A stretch of DNA of 64,000 nt, taken from assembly GCF_030063355.1 (NCBI RefSeq), contig NZ_JASISZ010000003.1, positions 124,001 to 188,000 on the forward strand. The letters run 5' to 3'. Made by a program: the position numbers and the translations under genes. Origin of the DNA: Streptomyces sp. PH10-H1. GTDB taxonomy: Bacteria > Actinomycetota > Actinomycetes > Streptomycetales > Streptomycetaceae. Below the pieces are notes generated by a model. That model ran no database searches, was not told where the DNA came from, and saw only the letters and a program-made list of their open reading frames with translations. Positions 1-8,485 of this stretch are shown here, one piece after another (the first letter of the stretch is position 1; every line of letters starts with the position of its first letter).

Positions 1-2
1 CC

Positions 3-200
3 ATACCCGGCCCAGGCCCCAGCGGCTGGCAGCTCGCCGACGCCGACAGCCCGGACGCCCTGCCGATCGCCGGGCGCGGTCCTTGGCGGCTTGCCGCCGT
101 CTCGGGCGGCCACCCCGTCACGCTCTTCGCCGAACTCGGCCACACCGGCGTCCGCCCCCTCACCGCCTGGGGCTCCGACGCCACTCCCGTCCCCCTGTAG
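3..200 (+). CDS. SWIM zinc-finger family protein, C-terminal end (partial)
   Basis: An open frame enters from the left edge and ends at TAG 198-200. The visible 65 residues (DADSPDALPIAGRGPWRLAA is a representative stretch, followed by HPVTLFAEL and a proline-rich TPVPL end) resemble the C-terminus of the SWIM zinc-finger proteins that in Streptomyces sit directly upstream of DUF5691 genes. The SWIM Cys/His motif itself would lie outside the window, so the family call rests mainly on the neighbouring DUF5691 gene and the general look of the tail. The 218 bases to the next start contain no further gene; they hold one dispersed Streptomyces repeat (near 363) and a fragment like the MITE ends seen later (near 227). 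Confidence 0.5.
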   Translation: MPGPGPSGWQLADADSPDALPIAGRGPWRLAAVSGGHPVTLFAELGHTGVRPLTAWGSDATPVPL

Positions 201-418
201 GCACGGCCCACAGCGGGCCAGTGCCTGTCCGGCGAATCCTGGGCGGTCCCGGCGGCGAAGGGACCGGTCGTGATCCGTCCTTCCCGCCACAAGTGACCAC
301 CCCGGCCGGGCCACCCACGCCCCACCATCCACCCGACAACCGCACAGTGCTCCCCATCAAGTCCGCCCGGCGATTGAGGGCAACGGGCGGGGTGGGCGGG
401 CGAAATCGAGGGGGAACG

Positions 419-2086
419 ATGAACGCCAGCTGGGCCGACCTCGTCGGCAGTGCGCTGCTCGGCACGGACCGCAGGCCGCCGCCGTTGTCCGCGGGCCCGC
501 GCACGGACCCGGCGACAGCGCTGCTCGACGCGGCGGCGATCGGCACGGTGAGCCGCCGAGCGGGCCTGCGGCCGGCCATGGCGCGGGAGCGTCCGGCGCC
601 CGCCGCGCCGGATGTACGGCCCATGCTGCCCGCCGCGGCGCGCCGCAGGCTGGGGCTGCTGCTGGCGGACCGCTCGGCGGGCGGCGGCTCCTCGGGGGGC
701 AGACGCGGCACGGCGCCCAACCTCGCCGAGCTGCTCCCGCAGTGGCTCGCTGCGGCACGGCGGCACGGCTACGCCGCCCCGCCGGCCCTGCTGCCGGACC
801 TGCTCGACGCCGCTCGCGCCCGGACCGACCTCCGGACCGACGCCCTGGCCCTTGCCGGACCCCGCGCGCTGTGGCTGGCCGAGCTGAACCCGGAATGGAA
901 GTTCGCGCTGCGGGCCGGGGTCAGGGGGCTGGAGCCGGCGGCCGGGGATCCGGCAGCGGTCCAGCGATTGTGGGAGGAGGGCCTGTTCGCCGAACGGGTG
1001 GCGCTGCTGGCCCGGCTGCGCGGGCACGACGCGAAGGCCGCGCTCGCGCTGCTGCGGTCCACCTGGACGAGCGAGCGAGCGGAGGACCGGCTGATGTTCC
1101 TCGATTCGCTGCGCGAGGGACTGTCACCCGCCGATGAGCCGTTCCTGGAACAGGCGCTGACGGACCGCAGCCGCAATGTCCGGGCGACCGCCGCCGAGCT
1201 GCTGTCGGCGCTGCCCGGCTCCGCGCTGGCCGCGCGCATGGCCGAACGGGCCCGCAGTTGCGTATCGGTCGGCCATGTCGAGGGCGAGGGCGACGGCGGT
1301 GCGAAGGCGGCCGGGGTCGGGATCGTGGTGGAGGCACCGTACGAGTGCGATGCCGCGATGGAACGCGACGGAGTCGCCGCGCACCCGCCCAATGGGCGCG
1401 GCGAACGGGCCTGGTGGTTCGGACAGCTGGTGGACGCGACCCCGCTGGCCACCTGGACGGCCCGGTTCGGCGGCCGCGGCCCGGAACAGATCATCGCGCT
1501 GCCCGTGGGGGACGACTGGCAGCCCGATCTGCACGCCGCCTGGTGCCGGGCGGCGGTGCGGCAGCGCGACCCCGCGTGGGCCCGCGCCCTGCTCGGTCCG
1601 CCGCCGGCCCCGGCGTCACCGGTCGCCGCGGTCGGCGACCCGGCCAAGCTGCTGTCCGTCCTGCCGGGGGACGAACGCGCGGAGTGGGTGGCCCGGTTCA
1701 TCGCCACGCACGGCCTGTCCGAGGCGTTCCAGATGCTCGGCGTCTGCGATGTCCCCTGGGCCGGGCCCTTGGGCCGGGCCGTGGTCGACGCTCTCGACAT
1801 CGCCCGGGACGCGGGCAGCTATCCGTGGAGTTTCAGCGGTGTCATGGGCCTGGCCGAACGGTGTCTCGACCCGGCGGAGGCCGACCAGGTCACCGTTCTG
1901 ACCGCCGTCCCGGAGGAACAGGCCGACGGCTCTCCCGGCGCGGGCGGCTACTGGGCCGAGGCGTTCCAGCGACTGTTCGGCACGCTGCGGCTGCGCGCCA
2001 CGATGCTCGCGGAACTCAACCCGCAGAGCCCGGCCTCCCCGGCCGGCCCTGCCTCCCCGGCCGGCCCTGCCTCTCCGGCCTCATGA
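419..2086 (+). CDS. DUF5691 domain-containing protein
   Basis: The protein has about 555 residues. It starts with a SWADLVGSALLGTDRR-type opening and is Ala/Leu/Arg-rich and probably helical, features I associate with DUF5691 proteins, which are found beside SWIM zinc-finger and MoxR-type genes; their biochemical role is unknown to me. The ATG at 419 is chosen because a GAGGGGG ribosome site lies about five bases upstream, although the frame stays open to position 83. The segment around residues 255-290 (FLEQALTDRSRNVRATAAEL) reads like a HEAT-type repeat. The C-terminus is low-complexity, with repeated SPAGPA units caused by an 18-bp DNA repeat. It follows the SWIM gene in the same direction and is likely co-transcribed with it. 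Confidence 0.75.
   Translation: MNASWADLVGSALLGTDRRPPPLSAGPRTDPATALLDAAAIGTVSRRAGLRPAMARERPAPAAPDVRPMLPAAARRRLGLLLADRSAGGGSSGGRRGTAPNLAELLPQWLAAARRHGYAAPPALLPDLLDAARARTDLRTDALALAGPRALWLAELNPEWKFALRAGVRGLEPAAGDPAAVQRLWEEGLFAERVALLARLRGHDAKAALALLRSTWTSERAEDRLMFLDSLREGLSPADEPFLEQALTDRSRNVRATAAELLSALPGSALAARMAERARSCVSVGHVEGEGDGGAKAAGVGIVVEAPYECDAAMERDGVAAHPPNGRGERAWWFGQLVDATPLATWTARFGGRGPEQIIALPVGDDWQPDLHAAWCRAAVRQRDPAWARALLGPPPAPASPVAAVGDPAKLLSVLPGDERAEWVARFIATHGLSEAFQMLGVCDVPWAGPLGRAVVDALDIARDAGSYPWSFSGVMGLAERCLDPAEADQVTVLTAVPEEQADGSPGAGGYWAEAFQRLFGTLRLRATMLAELNPQSPASPAGPASPAGPASPAS
2033..2080 (+). repeat. 18-bp coding repeat at the 3' end of the DUF5691 gene
   Basis: About two and a half copies of an 18-bp unit (gcctccccggccggccct) encode SPAGPA-type repeats immediately before the stop codon. 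It looks like ordinary replication slippage in GC-rich sequence. Confidence 0.7.
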
Positions 2087-2186
2087 TCCGGCCGGGCAGG
2101 AGACGGTCACCGGGCTCTCCGGAGCCTCCCGCCCGGGAGGTCCGGGCACCCGGGACGCCCAGGACCCACGTGGCCCCCGGCGGGGA

Positions 2187-2600
2187 TCAGGCTTCGGCGC
2201 CCTGGCGGACGTTGGCGCGGACCCAGGCGACCGCGTCACCGGTGGGCGTGCCGGGGGTGAAGATCTCGGCGACGCCGAGCTCCTTGAGGGGAGCGATGTC
2301 CGCCTCGGGGATGATGCCGCCGCCGAAGACCTTGATGTCCTCGGCGTCACGGTCCTTCAGCAGCTCGAGAACCTTCGCGAAGAGCGTCATGTGGGCACCG
2401 GAGAGGATCGAGAGTCCGATCGCGTCGGCGTCCTCCTGGATCGCGGTGTCGACCACTTGTTCCGGGGTCTGGTGGAGGCCGGTGTAGATGACCTCCATGC
2501 CGGCGTCACGCAGCGCCCTGGCGATGACCTTGGCCCCGCGATCATGACCGTCGAGACCCGGCTTGGCCACCACCACGCGGATCGGACCGGACACTCCCAT
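2187..2600 (-). CDS. icmB: Isobutyryl-CoA mutase small (cobalamin-binding) subunit, IcmB-type
   Basis: The 137-residue protein is a stand-alone B12-binding domain. The D-x-H-x-x-G cobalamin motif is present at D17, H19 and G22 in [10 protein letters not shown], followed by LSILSGAH and [11 protein letters not shown], which match the small subunit IcmB of adenosylcobalamin-dependent isobutyryl-CoA mutase (interconversion of isobutyryl-CoA and n-butyryl-CoA). The large subunit IcmA is not nearby, as is usual in Streptomyces. The ATG at 2600 is preferred over an upstream in-frame ATG (2627) because GGAGG lies eight bases before it. It is transcribed on its own, convergent with the DUF5691 gene. 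The alternative is the B12 subunit of another acyl-CoA mutase. Confidence 0.8.
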   Translation of the reverse strand: MGVSGPIRVVVAKPGLDGHDRGAKVIARALRDAGMEVIYTGLHQTPEQVVDTAIQEDADAIGLSILSGAHMTLFAKVLELLKDRDAEDIKVFGGGIIPEADIAPLKELGVAEIFTPGTPTGDAVAWVRANVRQGAEA

Positions 2601-2949
2601 CACTGCCTCCATGACAATTGCCGGCACCGTCGCCGACCGAGCGGGACCACAAGCGGGACCGAGCGTGAACGAACGTTATCCCCAGCATCCCGCACCTGAC
2701 AGTTTCGCAGTGCGGACCGAGGGGGAAATCACACGGTGGGACACGTTCGTAGTGCGTTGGGCCCGCCGTCGGCCTCCGGTCAGCGGGAGTCGGTTCGCGG
2801 GTCCAACGCGTTCTCGGGGAGCCGTGGCCAGCCGCATCGGCGCGCCGTCAGCCGCACGTCGCGGCGGTGCGGGCTGGATGTACGACTCCCCGGGCTAGGG
2901 CACACGGGGGACGGAGCTGCCTCCCGTCGTGCCGTACGGGAGGTGGGCC

Positions 2950-3840
2950 ATGGGGGCCCTGTCGTTCGGATCGGTTGCCGCGGGCCGTCTGCTGCGCAGC
3001 ACCGCTCTCCTACGAGCCGCAGTATTCGAGATCGTCATCCTGACCGGCCATCTCTTCCTCTATCCGACCGGGATCCTTCCGGAGCGCGACCAGCCCGGCA
3101 CGCCCACCGGCCCCAGCCCTAACCCCAGCCCAAACCCTCACCCCGGCCCCTGCCCCGGAGTGGGACCGGGCGCGGATTCCGGCGCGTCCCGGCTGGCTGC
3201 CGGGGGTCCGGCGGCGCACCGGCCCGTCCTGCTGCTGCACGGCTTCGTGGACAACCGCTCGGTCTTCACCCTGCTGCGCCGTTCGCTGCGAAAGCATGGC
3301 TGGACGCACGTCCAGGCGCTCAATTACTCCCCGCTCAGCTGCGACGTCCGCACCGCCGCCGCACTGCTCGGCCGCCATGTCGAGCAGGTCTGCCGGCAGA
3401 CCGGGCAGCGCCAGGTGGACATCGTCGGCCACAGCCTCGGCGGCCTGATCGCCCGCTACTACGTGCAGCGCCTCGGCGGGGACGCCCGGGTGCGCACGCT
3501 GGTCACGCTGGGGACCCCGCACTCCGGGACCCGCGCGGTCCCGCTGCTGACCCCGCACCCGATCGTCCGGCAAATGCGTCCGGGTTCCGATCTCATGCGC
3601 GAATTGGCAAAGGCAGCCCCCGGCTGCCGCACGCATTTCGTCGCCTTCTGGAGCGACCTGGACCAATTGATGATCCCGGTGGAAACCGCCCGCATCGACC
3701 ATCCCGACCTGACGGTACACAATGTGCAAGTCGCCGGAATCGGTCATCTCGCACTGCCGGTGCACGCCACCGTGGCGGCCGGGATACGCCAGGCCCTGGT
3801 CGGCGAGGAGCGGTCCATGGGCGCCGAGGATGCGGCATAG
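2950..3840 (+). CDS. Alpha/beta-fold lipase/esterase
   Basis: The 296-residue serine hydrolase has the nucleophile elbow GHSLGG with Ser162, an upstream LLLHGF strand-loop that forms the oxyanion region, and a late GIGHLAL segment that supplies the catalytic His. A hydrophobic N-terminal stretch (residues about 18-35) suggests a membrane anchor or uncleaved signal, and a Pro/Asn-rich linker separates it from the catalytic domain. The start at 2950 is preferred over 2929 because GGGAGG lies just upstream of it. The ensemble resembles secreted triacylglycerol lipases/acyltransferases of actinobacteria; the substrate is unknown. Confidence 0.8.
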   Translation: MGALSFGSVAAGRLLRSTALLRAAVFEIVILTGHLFLYPTGILPERDQPGTPTGPSPNPSPNPHPGPCPGVGPGADSGASRLAAGGPAAHRPVLLLHGFVDNRSVFTLLRRSLRKHGWTHVQALNYSPLSCDVRTAAALLGRHVEQVCRQTGQRQVDIVGHSLGGLIARYYVQRLGGDARVRTLVTLGTPHSGTRAVPLLTPHPIVRQMRPGSDLMRELAKAAPGCRTHFVAFWSDLDQLMIPVETARIDHPDLTVHNVQVAGIGHLALPVHATVAAGIRQALVGEERSMGAEDAA

Positions 3841-3968
3841 CTATCGAATTCGATTCGAACACAACGCATTGCGGAGGCCCGAACGCTGCCGAAGATTGTC
3901 GCCGTCGGGGGTAGGGGGCTACAGTCACCGCTAATTCTCCTGCAGCCGAGGCGAAAGAGAAGTAGGCG

Positions 3969-5534
3969 GTGAACGATCGTCACCCGTCGGGGTACTCCCC
4001 CGACCATGGTGCTTATGGCTACGACACCTTTTCCACGGGCTCGCACCAGAACATCGGCACCACCTTCGCGGACGGCGATCCGCTCTTCGGAGCGATGACC
4101 GACTCCACGGGCGCCGGCTCCACGGGCAGCTACGCATTCGTTCCGCAGCCGGCCCAGCACGGCTACGACACGGCCGGCTACGAGACCGGAAGCTACGACG
4201 CGAGCGGCTTCTGGCAGGCCCAGACCGTGGGCTATCAGGCCTACCCCCAGCAGTCCCCACCGCCTCAGCAGCAGGACTGGGACTCCGGTCAATACCCGCA
4301 GTACGCGGCGTACGGCTACAACGCCGCATGCCAGGACACCGGCAGCCACCAGACCGGCAGCTACGACGCGATGTCCTGGGACACCGGCGCCTACAGCGTG
4401 CCCGCACAGGCCACGCACGTGGAGCAAAGCTACGCTCCCGAGCCCGAATACGCGGCCGCGCCGCAGTATGAGGCCGGGCAGGGGCACAACGAGTACGGCA
4501 ATGACTACGGGAACGCGTACGGCAACGAGTACGCGACCTCATACGAGAACACGTACGGGTACGAGCCGGAGACCACTCCCGAGCCCGGCCCGGCACACGA
4601 ACCCGCGCACGAACCAAAGCCCGGACTCGCGGACGACCTGGATCACGACGCAGCTCAGGACCACGACCTGGCCGTCGGTCCCGGTGCTGAGCCCGACCCC
4701 GAGCCCGAGCGCGACCCCGAGCGCGACCCCGAGCGCGACCCCGAGCGCGAGCCCGAGCGCGAGCCCGAACTGGTCCCGACTCCTGTGGCCACCCGCAGCG
4801 GTGGAAGCGGCAGCCGCCGCCGGCGGCCCGCACGGCGCTCCGCGCTGCTGACCATCGCGGTGCCGTCCGTAGCGGTGATGGGCGTCGCGGCTGTCGCCGC
4901 CGCGGCCGTCACCGGCTCGGCCGGCGCCCATGACACGAGCAGGACCCAGGCCTCCGGTACGGGCGCCACCAACCCCGTCGCCTCGAAGCTCGACACGCAG
5001 CTCGCCGGAGTGACCTCCAACGCCGACGACTTCGCCACCCGGGCCAGCCGTACGCAGGAGCGGATCGACCTCAAGGACCGCGAGGCCGCCGCGAAGAAGA
5101 CGAAGGCCGACGCGGCGGCGCGCAAGGAGGCCCAGCGGCCGAAGTTCCTGCTGCCGGTGGCGCAGCGCGGGCTGAGCGCGTACTTCGGCCAGGCCGGCGT
5201 CAACTGGATGTCGGTCCACACCGGAATCGACTTCCCGGTCAGCTACGGCACCCCCGTGATGGCCGTGACCGACGGCACGATCCGCACCCAGTGGAACGGT
5301 TCCTACGGCAACATGGCCATAGTGACCGCCCCCGACGGCACCGAGACCTGGTACTGCCACCTGAGCAGCACCAAGATCCGGTCCGGTACGGTCAAGGCCG
5401 GCGAGCAAATCGCCTACTCCGGCAACACCGGCAACACCACCGGCCCGCACCTGCACTTCGAGGTCCGGCCGCACGGCGGTGCGGCGATCGATCCGCTGCC
5501 GTGGCTGCTGGCGCATGGCATAGACCCCCGCTGA
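3969..5534 (+). CDS. M23 (LytM-type) metallopeptidase, membrane-anchored
   Basis: The protein has 521 residues. The first ~285 are a cytoplasmic, Tyr/Gly/Gln-rich, low-complexity region that ends in a run of ERDP repeats; one membrane segment follows at about 288-315, then a short coiled-coil, and then a C-terminal M23 domain. The zinc and catalytic residues are visible: H417 and D421 in HTGID, and H494/H496 in HLHFE. The domain should cleave peptidoglycan cross-bridges outside the cell. The start is GTG 3969 with a purine-rich GAGAAG site upstream. The Tyr-rich N-terminus could be an intracellular interaction or phosphorylation region; that is inference. Confidence 0.88.
   Translation: MNDRHPSGYSPDHGAYGYDTFSTGSHQNIGTTFADGDPLFGAMTDSTGAGSTGSYAFVPQPAQHGYDTAGYETGSYDASGFWQAQTVGYQAYPQQSPPPQQQDWDSGQYPQYAAYGYNAACQDTGSHQTGSYDAMSWDTGAYSVPAQATHVEQSYAPEPEYAAAPQYEAGQGHNEYGNDYGNAYGNEYATSYENTYGYEPETTPEPGPAHEPAHEPKPGLADDLDHDAAQDHDLAVGPGAEPDPEPERDPERDPERDPEREPEREPELVPTPVATRSGGSGSRRRRPARRSALLTIAVPSVAVMGVAAVAAAAVTGSAGAHDTSRTQASGTGATNPVASKLDTQLAGVTSNADDFATRASRTQERIDLKDREAAAKKTKADAAARKEAQRPKFLLPVAQRGLSAYFGQAGVNWMSVHTGIDFPVSYGTPVMAVTDGTIRTQWNGSYGNMAIVTAPDGTETWYCHLSSTKIRSGTVKAGEQIAYSGNTGNTTGPHLHFEVRPHGGAAIDPLPWLLAHGIDPR
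4690..4775 (+). repeat. 12-bp coding repeat (ERDP/EREP units)
   Basis: About six copies of gagcgcgacccc and variants encode alternating Glu-Arg-Asp-Pro in the cytoplasmic linker of the M23 peptidase, giving a highly charged segment just before the membrane span. Confidence 0.75.
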
Positions 5535-5604
5535 GGGCCGGCCCCCGCCGTCACCCCAGCCCCCGCTGTCGCCCCCCAACCCCCTCCGTCGCCCGGACCC
5601 CGCG

Positions 5605-8067
5605 TCAGAGCTTCTCGACCGGCGCGTACCGCAGCAGCAGCCGCTTCGGCTTCTCCTCGCCGAAGTCGACGGTCGCCTGCGCGTCCGACCCCGTGCCGCT
5701 GACGCCGACGACGGTCCCGAGGCCGAACTGGTCGTGGGTGACGCGGTCCCCGACCGTCAGCGCGATCACCGGCCGGTCCGTCGTACGCCGCGTCGCGAAG
5801 CCCTTGGACCCCGCCTTGGCGCGCGCGGACTGCGACGAGGACAGCGAGGACGCCGCCGCGGACATCGCGGCCCCCGGCCCGGCCACCGGGCCGGTCCGCT
5901 TCCAGTCGATCAGCGTGGGCGGGATCTCCTCCAGGAAGCGCGAGGCCGGGTTGTAGGACGGCTGGCCCCACGCGCTGCGCATCGTCGAACGCGTCACGTA
6001 CAGCCGCTCGCGTGCCCGCGTGATGCCGACGTAGGCGAGCCGCCGCTCCTCCTCCAGCTCCTTGGTCTGCCCCAGGGCCCGCATGTGCGGGAAGACGCCG
6101 TCCTCCATGCCAGTGAGGAAGACCACCGGGAACTCCAGGCCCTTGGCGGTGTGCAGCGTCATCAGCGTTATGACACCGCCGCCCTCCTCGTCGTCCGGGA
6201 TCTGGTCGGAGTCGGCGACCAGCGCGACCCGCTCCAGGAACTCCCCGAGCGTCCCCGGCTCGGCGTCCTCGGCGGCGGCCCGCTCCTGCTCGAACTCCAG
6301 GGCGACGGCGGCGAGTTCCTGCAGGTTCTCGACGCGGGTCTCGTCCTGCGGATCCGTGGAGGCCTGGAGCTCCGCCAGATAGCCGGTCCGTTCCAGCACC
6401 GCCTCGAGGACGGTCGCGGGCCCGGCGCCCGATTCGACGATGGTGCGCAGTTCTTCCAGCAGCTCGTTGAACCGCTTGACCGCGTTCGAGGAGCGGGCGG
6501 CCATGCCGTACGCCTCGTCGACCCGGCGCAGCGCCTGAGCGAAGGAGATCTTCTCGCGCAGCGACAGGGCGTCGATCATCGCCTCGGCCCGGTCGCCGAT
6601 ACCGCGCTTGGGCACGTTCAGAATCCGGCGGAGCGGGACGGTGTCCTCGGGGTTCGACAGAACGCGCAGGTAGGCGAGGATGTCGCGGACTTCCTTGCGC
6701 TCGTAGAAGCGCACTCCGCCGACGACCTTGTAGGGCAGGCCGACGCGGATGAAGACCTCTTCGAAGACACGCGACTGGGCGTTGGTGCGGTAGAAGACGG
6801 CAACATCGCCGGGCCGGGAGTCGCCCGCGTCCGTCAGCCGGTCGATCTCCTCGGCGATGTACTGCGCCTCGTCGTGCTCCTGATCGGCGACATAGCCGAT
6901 GATGACCGGGCCGTCGCCGGCCTCGGTCCACAGGTTCTTCGCGCGGCGCCCCGCGTTGCGTTCGATGACGGCGTTCGCGGCCGTCAGGATCGTCTGGGTG
7001 GAGCGGTAGTTCTGCTCCAGCAGGATCGTGGTGGCCTGCGGGTAGTCCTCTTCGAACTGCAGGATGTTGCGGATCGTGGCGCCGCGGAAGGCGTAGATGC
7101 TCTGGTCGGCGTCACCCACCACACACAGCTCGGCGGTGTTCTCGCCGGTCCCGACCAGCTCGCGCACCAGGGTGTACTGGGCGTGGTTGGTGTCCTGGTA
7201 CTCGTCGACGAGCACATGGCGGAAGCGGCGCCGGTAGTGCTCGGCGACGTCGGGGAACGCCTGGAGCAGGTGCACGGTGGTCATGATGATGTCGTCGAAG
7301 TCGAGGGCGTTGGCCTGCCGCAGCCGGGCCTGGTAGAGCGCGTACGCCTCGGCGACCTTCTTCTCGAAGGCGTTCTCCGCCTGCCGGGCGTAGTCCTCCT
7401 CGTCGATCAGCTCGTTCTTGAGGTTCGAGACCTGCGCGCTGAACGCCTTCGGCGGGAACTGCTTCGGGTCCAGATCCAGATCGCGGCAGACCAGCGCCAT
7501 GAGGCGCTTGGAGTCGGCCGCGTCGTAGATCGAGAAGCTGGACGTGAAGCCGAGTTGCTTGCTCTCGCGGCGCAGGATGCGCACGCAGGCGCTGTGGAAG
7601 GTCGAGACCCACATCGCCTTGGCGCGCGGGCCGACCAGCTCCTCGACGCGCTCCTTCATCTCGCCCGCGGCCTTGTTGGTGAAGGTGATCGCGAGGATCT
7701 CGCCCGAGTGCACGCCGCGCGCGCCCAGGAGGTGGGCGATGCGGTGCGTCAGCACCCGCGTCTTGCCCGATCCGGCGCCCGCGACGATGAGCAGCGGCCC
7801 GCCCGCGTGCACGACGGCGGCGCGCTGCTGCTCGTTCAGCCCCTCCAGGAGCTGGGCGGGATCGACGACGGGCCGGGCGGCGCCGTCCCGGTAGTACGCG
7901 TCCCGGCCACCGCTCGGGGGCTCGTTGAAGCGCCCGCCGAAGAGGTCGTCAGGGGCATCGTCCGGCCCGTGCGCGGACCCCGGCTCCGGGGGCGGCGGGG
8001 CCGATCCGGCCGCGTCGTCGGGGGCCTGGAGGTCGGCCAGGAAACTGTCGTCAAAGAGGCTGCTCAT
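5605..8067 (-). CDS. pcrA: ATP-dependent DNA helicase PcrA/UvrD
   Basis: The 820-residue SF1 helicase unwinds DNA 3'-to-5' in repair, replication restart and plasmid replication. The Q motif (LNEQQRAAVVH) and Walker A (GAGSGKT, near residues 97-103) come first, then the DEYQDTN motif II, GDADQSIYAFRGA motif III, EQNYRST motif IV, TLHTAKGLEFPVVF motif V and VGITRARERL motif VI. The ~65-residue Asp/Pro-rich N-terminal extension is typical of the actinobacterial protein. A basic C-terminal tail (KRTGPVAG onward) ends with the DQFGLGTVVG-type Tudor fold that contacts RNA polymerase in PcrA. There is no good ribosome site; a TAGAAT box lies ten bases before the ATG, so the mRNA may be almost leaderless. 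The gene is convergent with the M23 gene. Confidence 0.95.
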   Translation of the reverse strand: MSSLFDDSFLADLQAPDDAAGSAPPPPEPGSAHGPDDAPDDLFGGRFNEPPSGGRDAYYRDGAARPVVDPAQLLEGLNEQQRAAVVHAGGPLLIVAGAGSGKTRVLTHRIAHLLGARGVHSGEILAITFTNKAAGEMKERVEELVGPRAKAMWVSTFHSACVRILRRESKQLGFTSSFSIYDAADSKRLMALVCRDLDLDPKQFPPKAFSAQVSNLKNELIDEEDYARQAENAFEKKVAEAYALYQARLRQANALDFDDIIMTTVHLLQAFPDVAEHYRRRFRHVLVDEYQDTNHAQYTLVRELVGTGENTAELCVVGDADQSIYAFRGATIRNILQFEEDYPQATTILLEQNYRSTQTILTAANAVIERNAGRRAKNLWTEAGDGPVIIGYVADQEHDEAQYIAEEIDRLTDAGDSRPGDVAVFYRTNAQSRVFEEVFIRVGLPYKVVGGVRFYERKEVRDILAYLRVLSNPEDTVPLRRILNVPKRGIGDRAEAMIDALSLREKISFAQALRRVDEAYGMAARSSNAVKRFNELLEELRTIVESGAGPATVLEAVLERTGYLAELQASTDPQDETRVENLQELAAVALEFEQERAAAEDAEPGTLGEFLERVALVADSDQIPDDEEGGGVITLMTLHTAKGLEFPVVFLTGMEDGVFPHMRALGQTKELEEERRLAYVGITRARERLYVTRSTMRSAWGQPSYNPASRFLEEIPPTLIDWKRTGPVAGPGAAMSAAASSLSSSQSARAKAGSKGFATRRTTDRPVIALTVGDRVTHDQFGLGTVVGVSGTGSDAQATVDFGEEKPKRLLLRYAPVEKL

Positions 8068-8076
8068 CGCCCACTG

Positions 8077-8082
8077 ATTCTA
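8077..8082 (-). promoter_or_regulatory. Putative -10 box of pcrA
   Basis: On the minus strand TAGAAT ends ten bases before the pcrA ATG, so transcription would begin only a few bases ahead of the start codon. No convincing -35 hexamer is seen at 16-18 bases. Confidence 0.35.
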
Positions 8083-8242
8083 GGCGCCCCCACTGACACC
8101 TCACACTCCGCTTCCCGGACTCCGCCACGTACGAGCCACATCCCGGCGCGGCCCCCACCCCGCCTCGCCCCTCACGCTCCGTGTTCGACGATGGTCACAG
8201 CGCGCACATCACGAAATGGTTTCGGGCCTATCGGACACCGGT

Positions 8243-8273
8243 CTTCCCAGCGGACACCGGAGTTGGCTACCGT
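8243..8273 (+). promoter_or_regulatory. Putative promoter of the first NlpC/P60 gene
   Basis: CTTCCCA (8243-8249) is followed after 18 bases by TACCGT (8268-8273). The same arrangement, CTTCCCA-N18-TACGGT, precedes the second riboswitch-controlled NlpC gene. Conservation between the paralogous leaders, and their position about 50 bases upstream of the riboswitch, support a promoter; the sigma factor is not clear. Confidence 0.45.
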
Positions 8274-8325
8274 GCCCGACCAGGCGGTCCGTCCTCCACT
8301 TCGGCACCCACGCCGTTACGGCCCA

Positions 8326-8477
8326 CCTCCGCTGAGTGCGGCCGTGAGGCCGCAGCCGGGGACCCACCAGCACCACTGGGGTGAATCGGACCGCACGGGA
8401 ATGTCCGTACGGACCGTAGGGCGACCTTCCGACAGCCCGAACCCGACAGCTAACCCGGTAAGCGGTCCACGGAAGGA
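8326..8477 (+). ncRNA. ydaO/c-di-AMP riboswitch
   Basis: The leader contains the conserved signature of the ydaO class: a GAGGCCGCAGCCGGGGACCC block near 8346, GGGGTGAATCGG near 8379, and the diagnostic CCGAACCCGACAGCTAACC followed by GGTAAGCGG near 8437-8465. The 3' strand of the closing helix runs into the GGAAGGA ribosome site (8471-8477) of the downstream NlpC/P60 gene. In this riboswitch class c-di-AMP binding turns expression off, and Streptomyces commonly places it before cell-wall hydrolase genes. The 258 bases between pcrA and this element hold only promoters. Confidence 0.92.
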
Positions 8478-8485
8478 ATGCCGTC

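Noticed and set aside
3841..3968. Possible ydaO riboswitch before the M23 peptidase
   Set aside because: None of the conserved blocks (GGGGACCC, GGGGTGAA, CAGCTAACC) is present.
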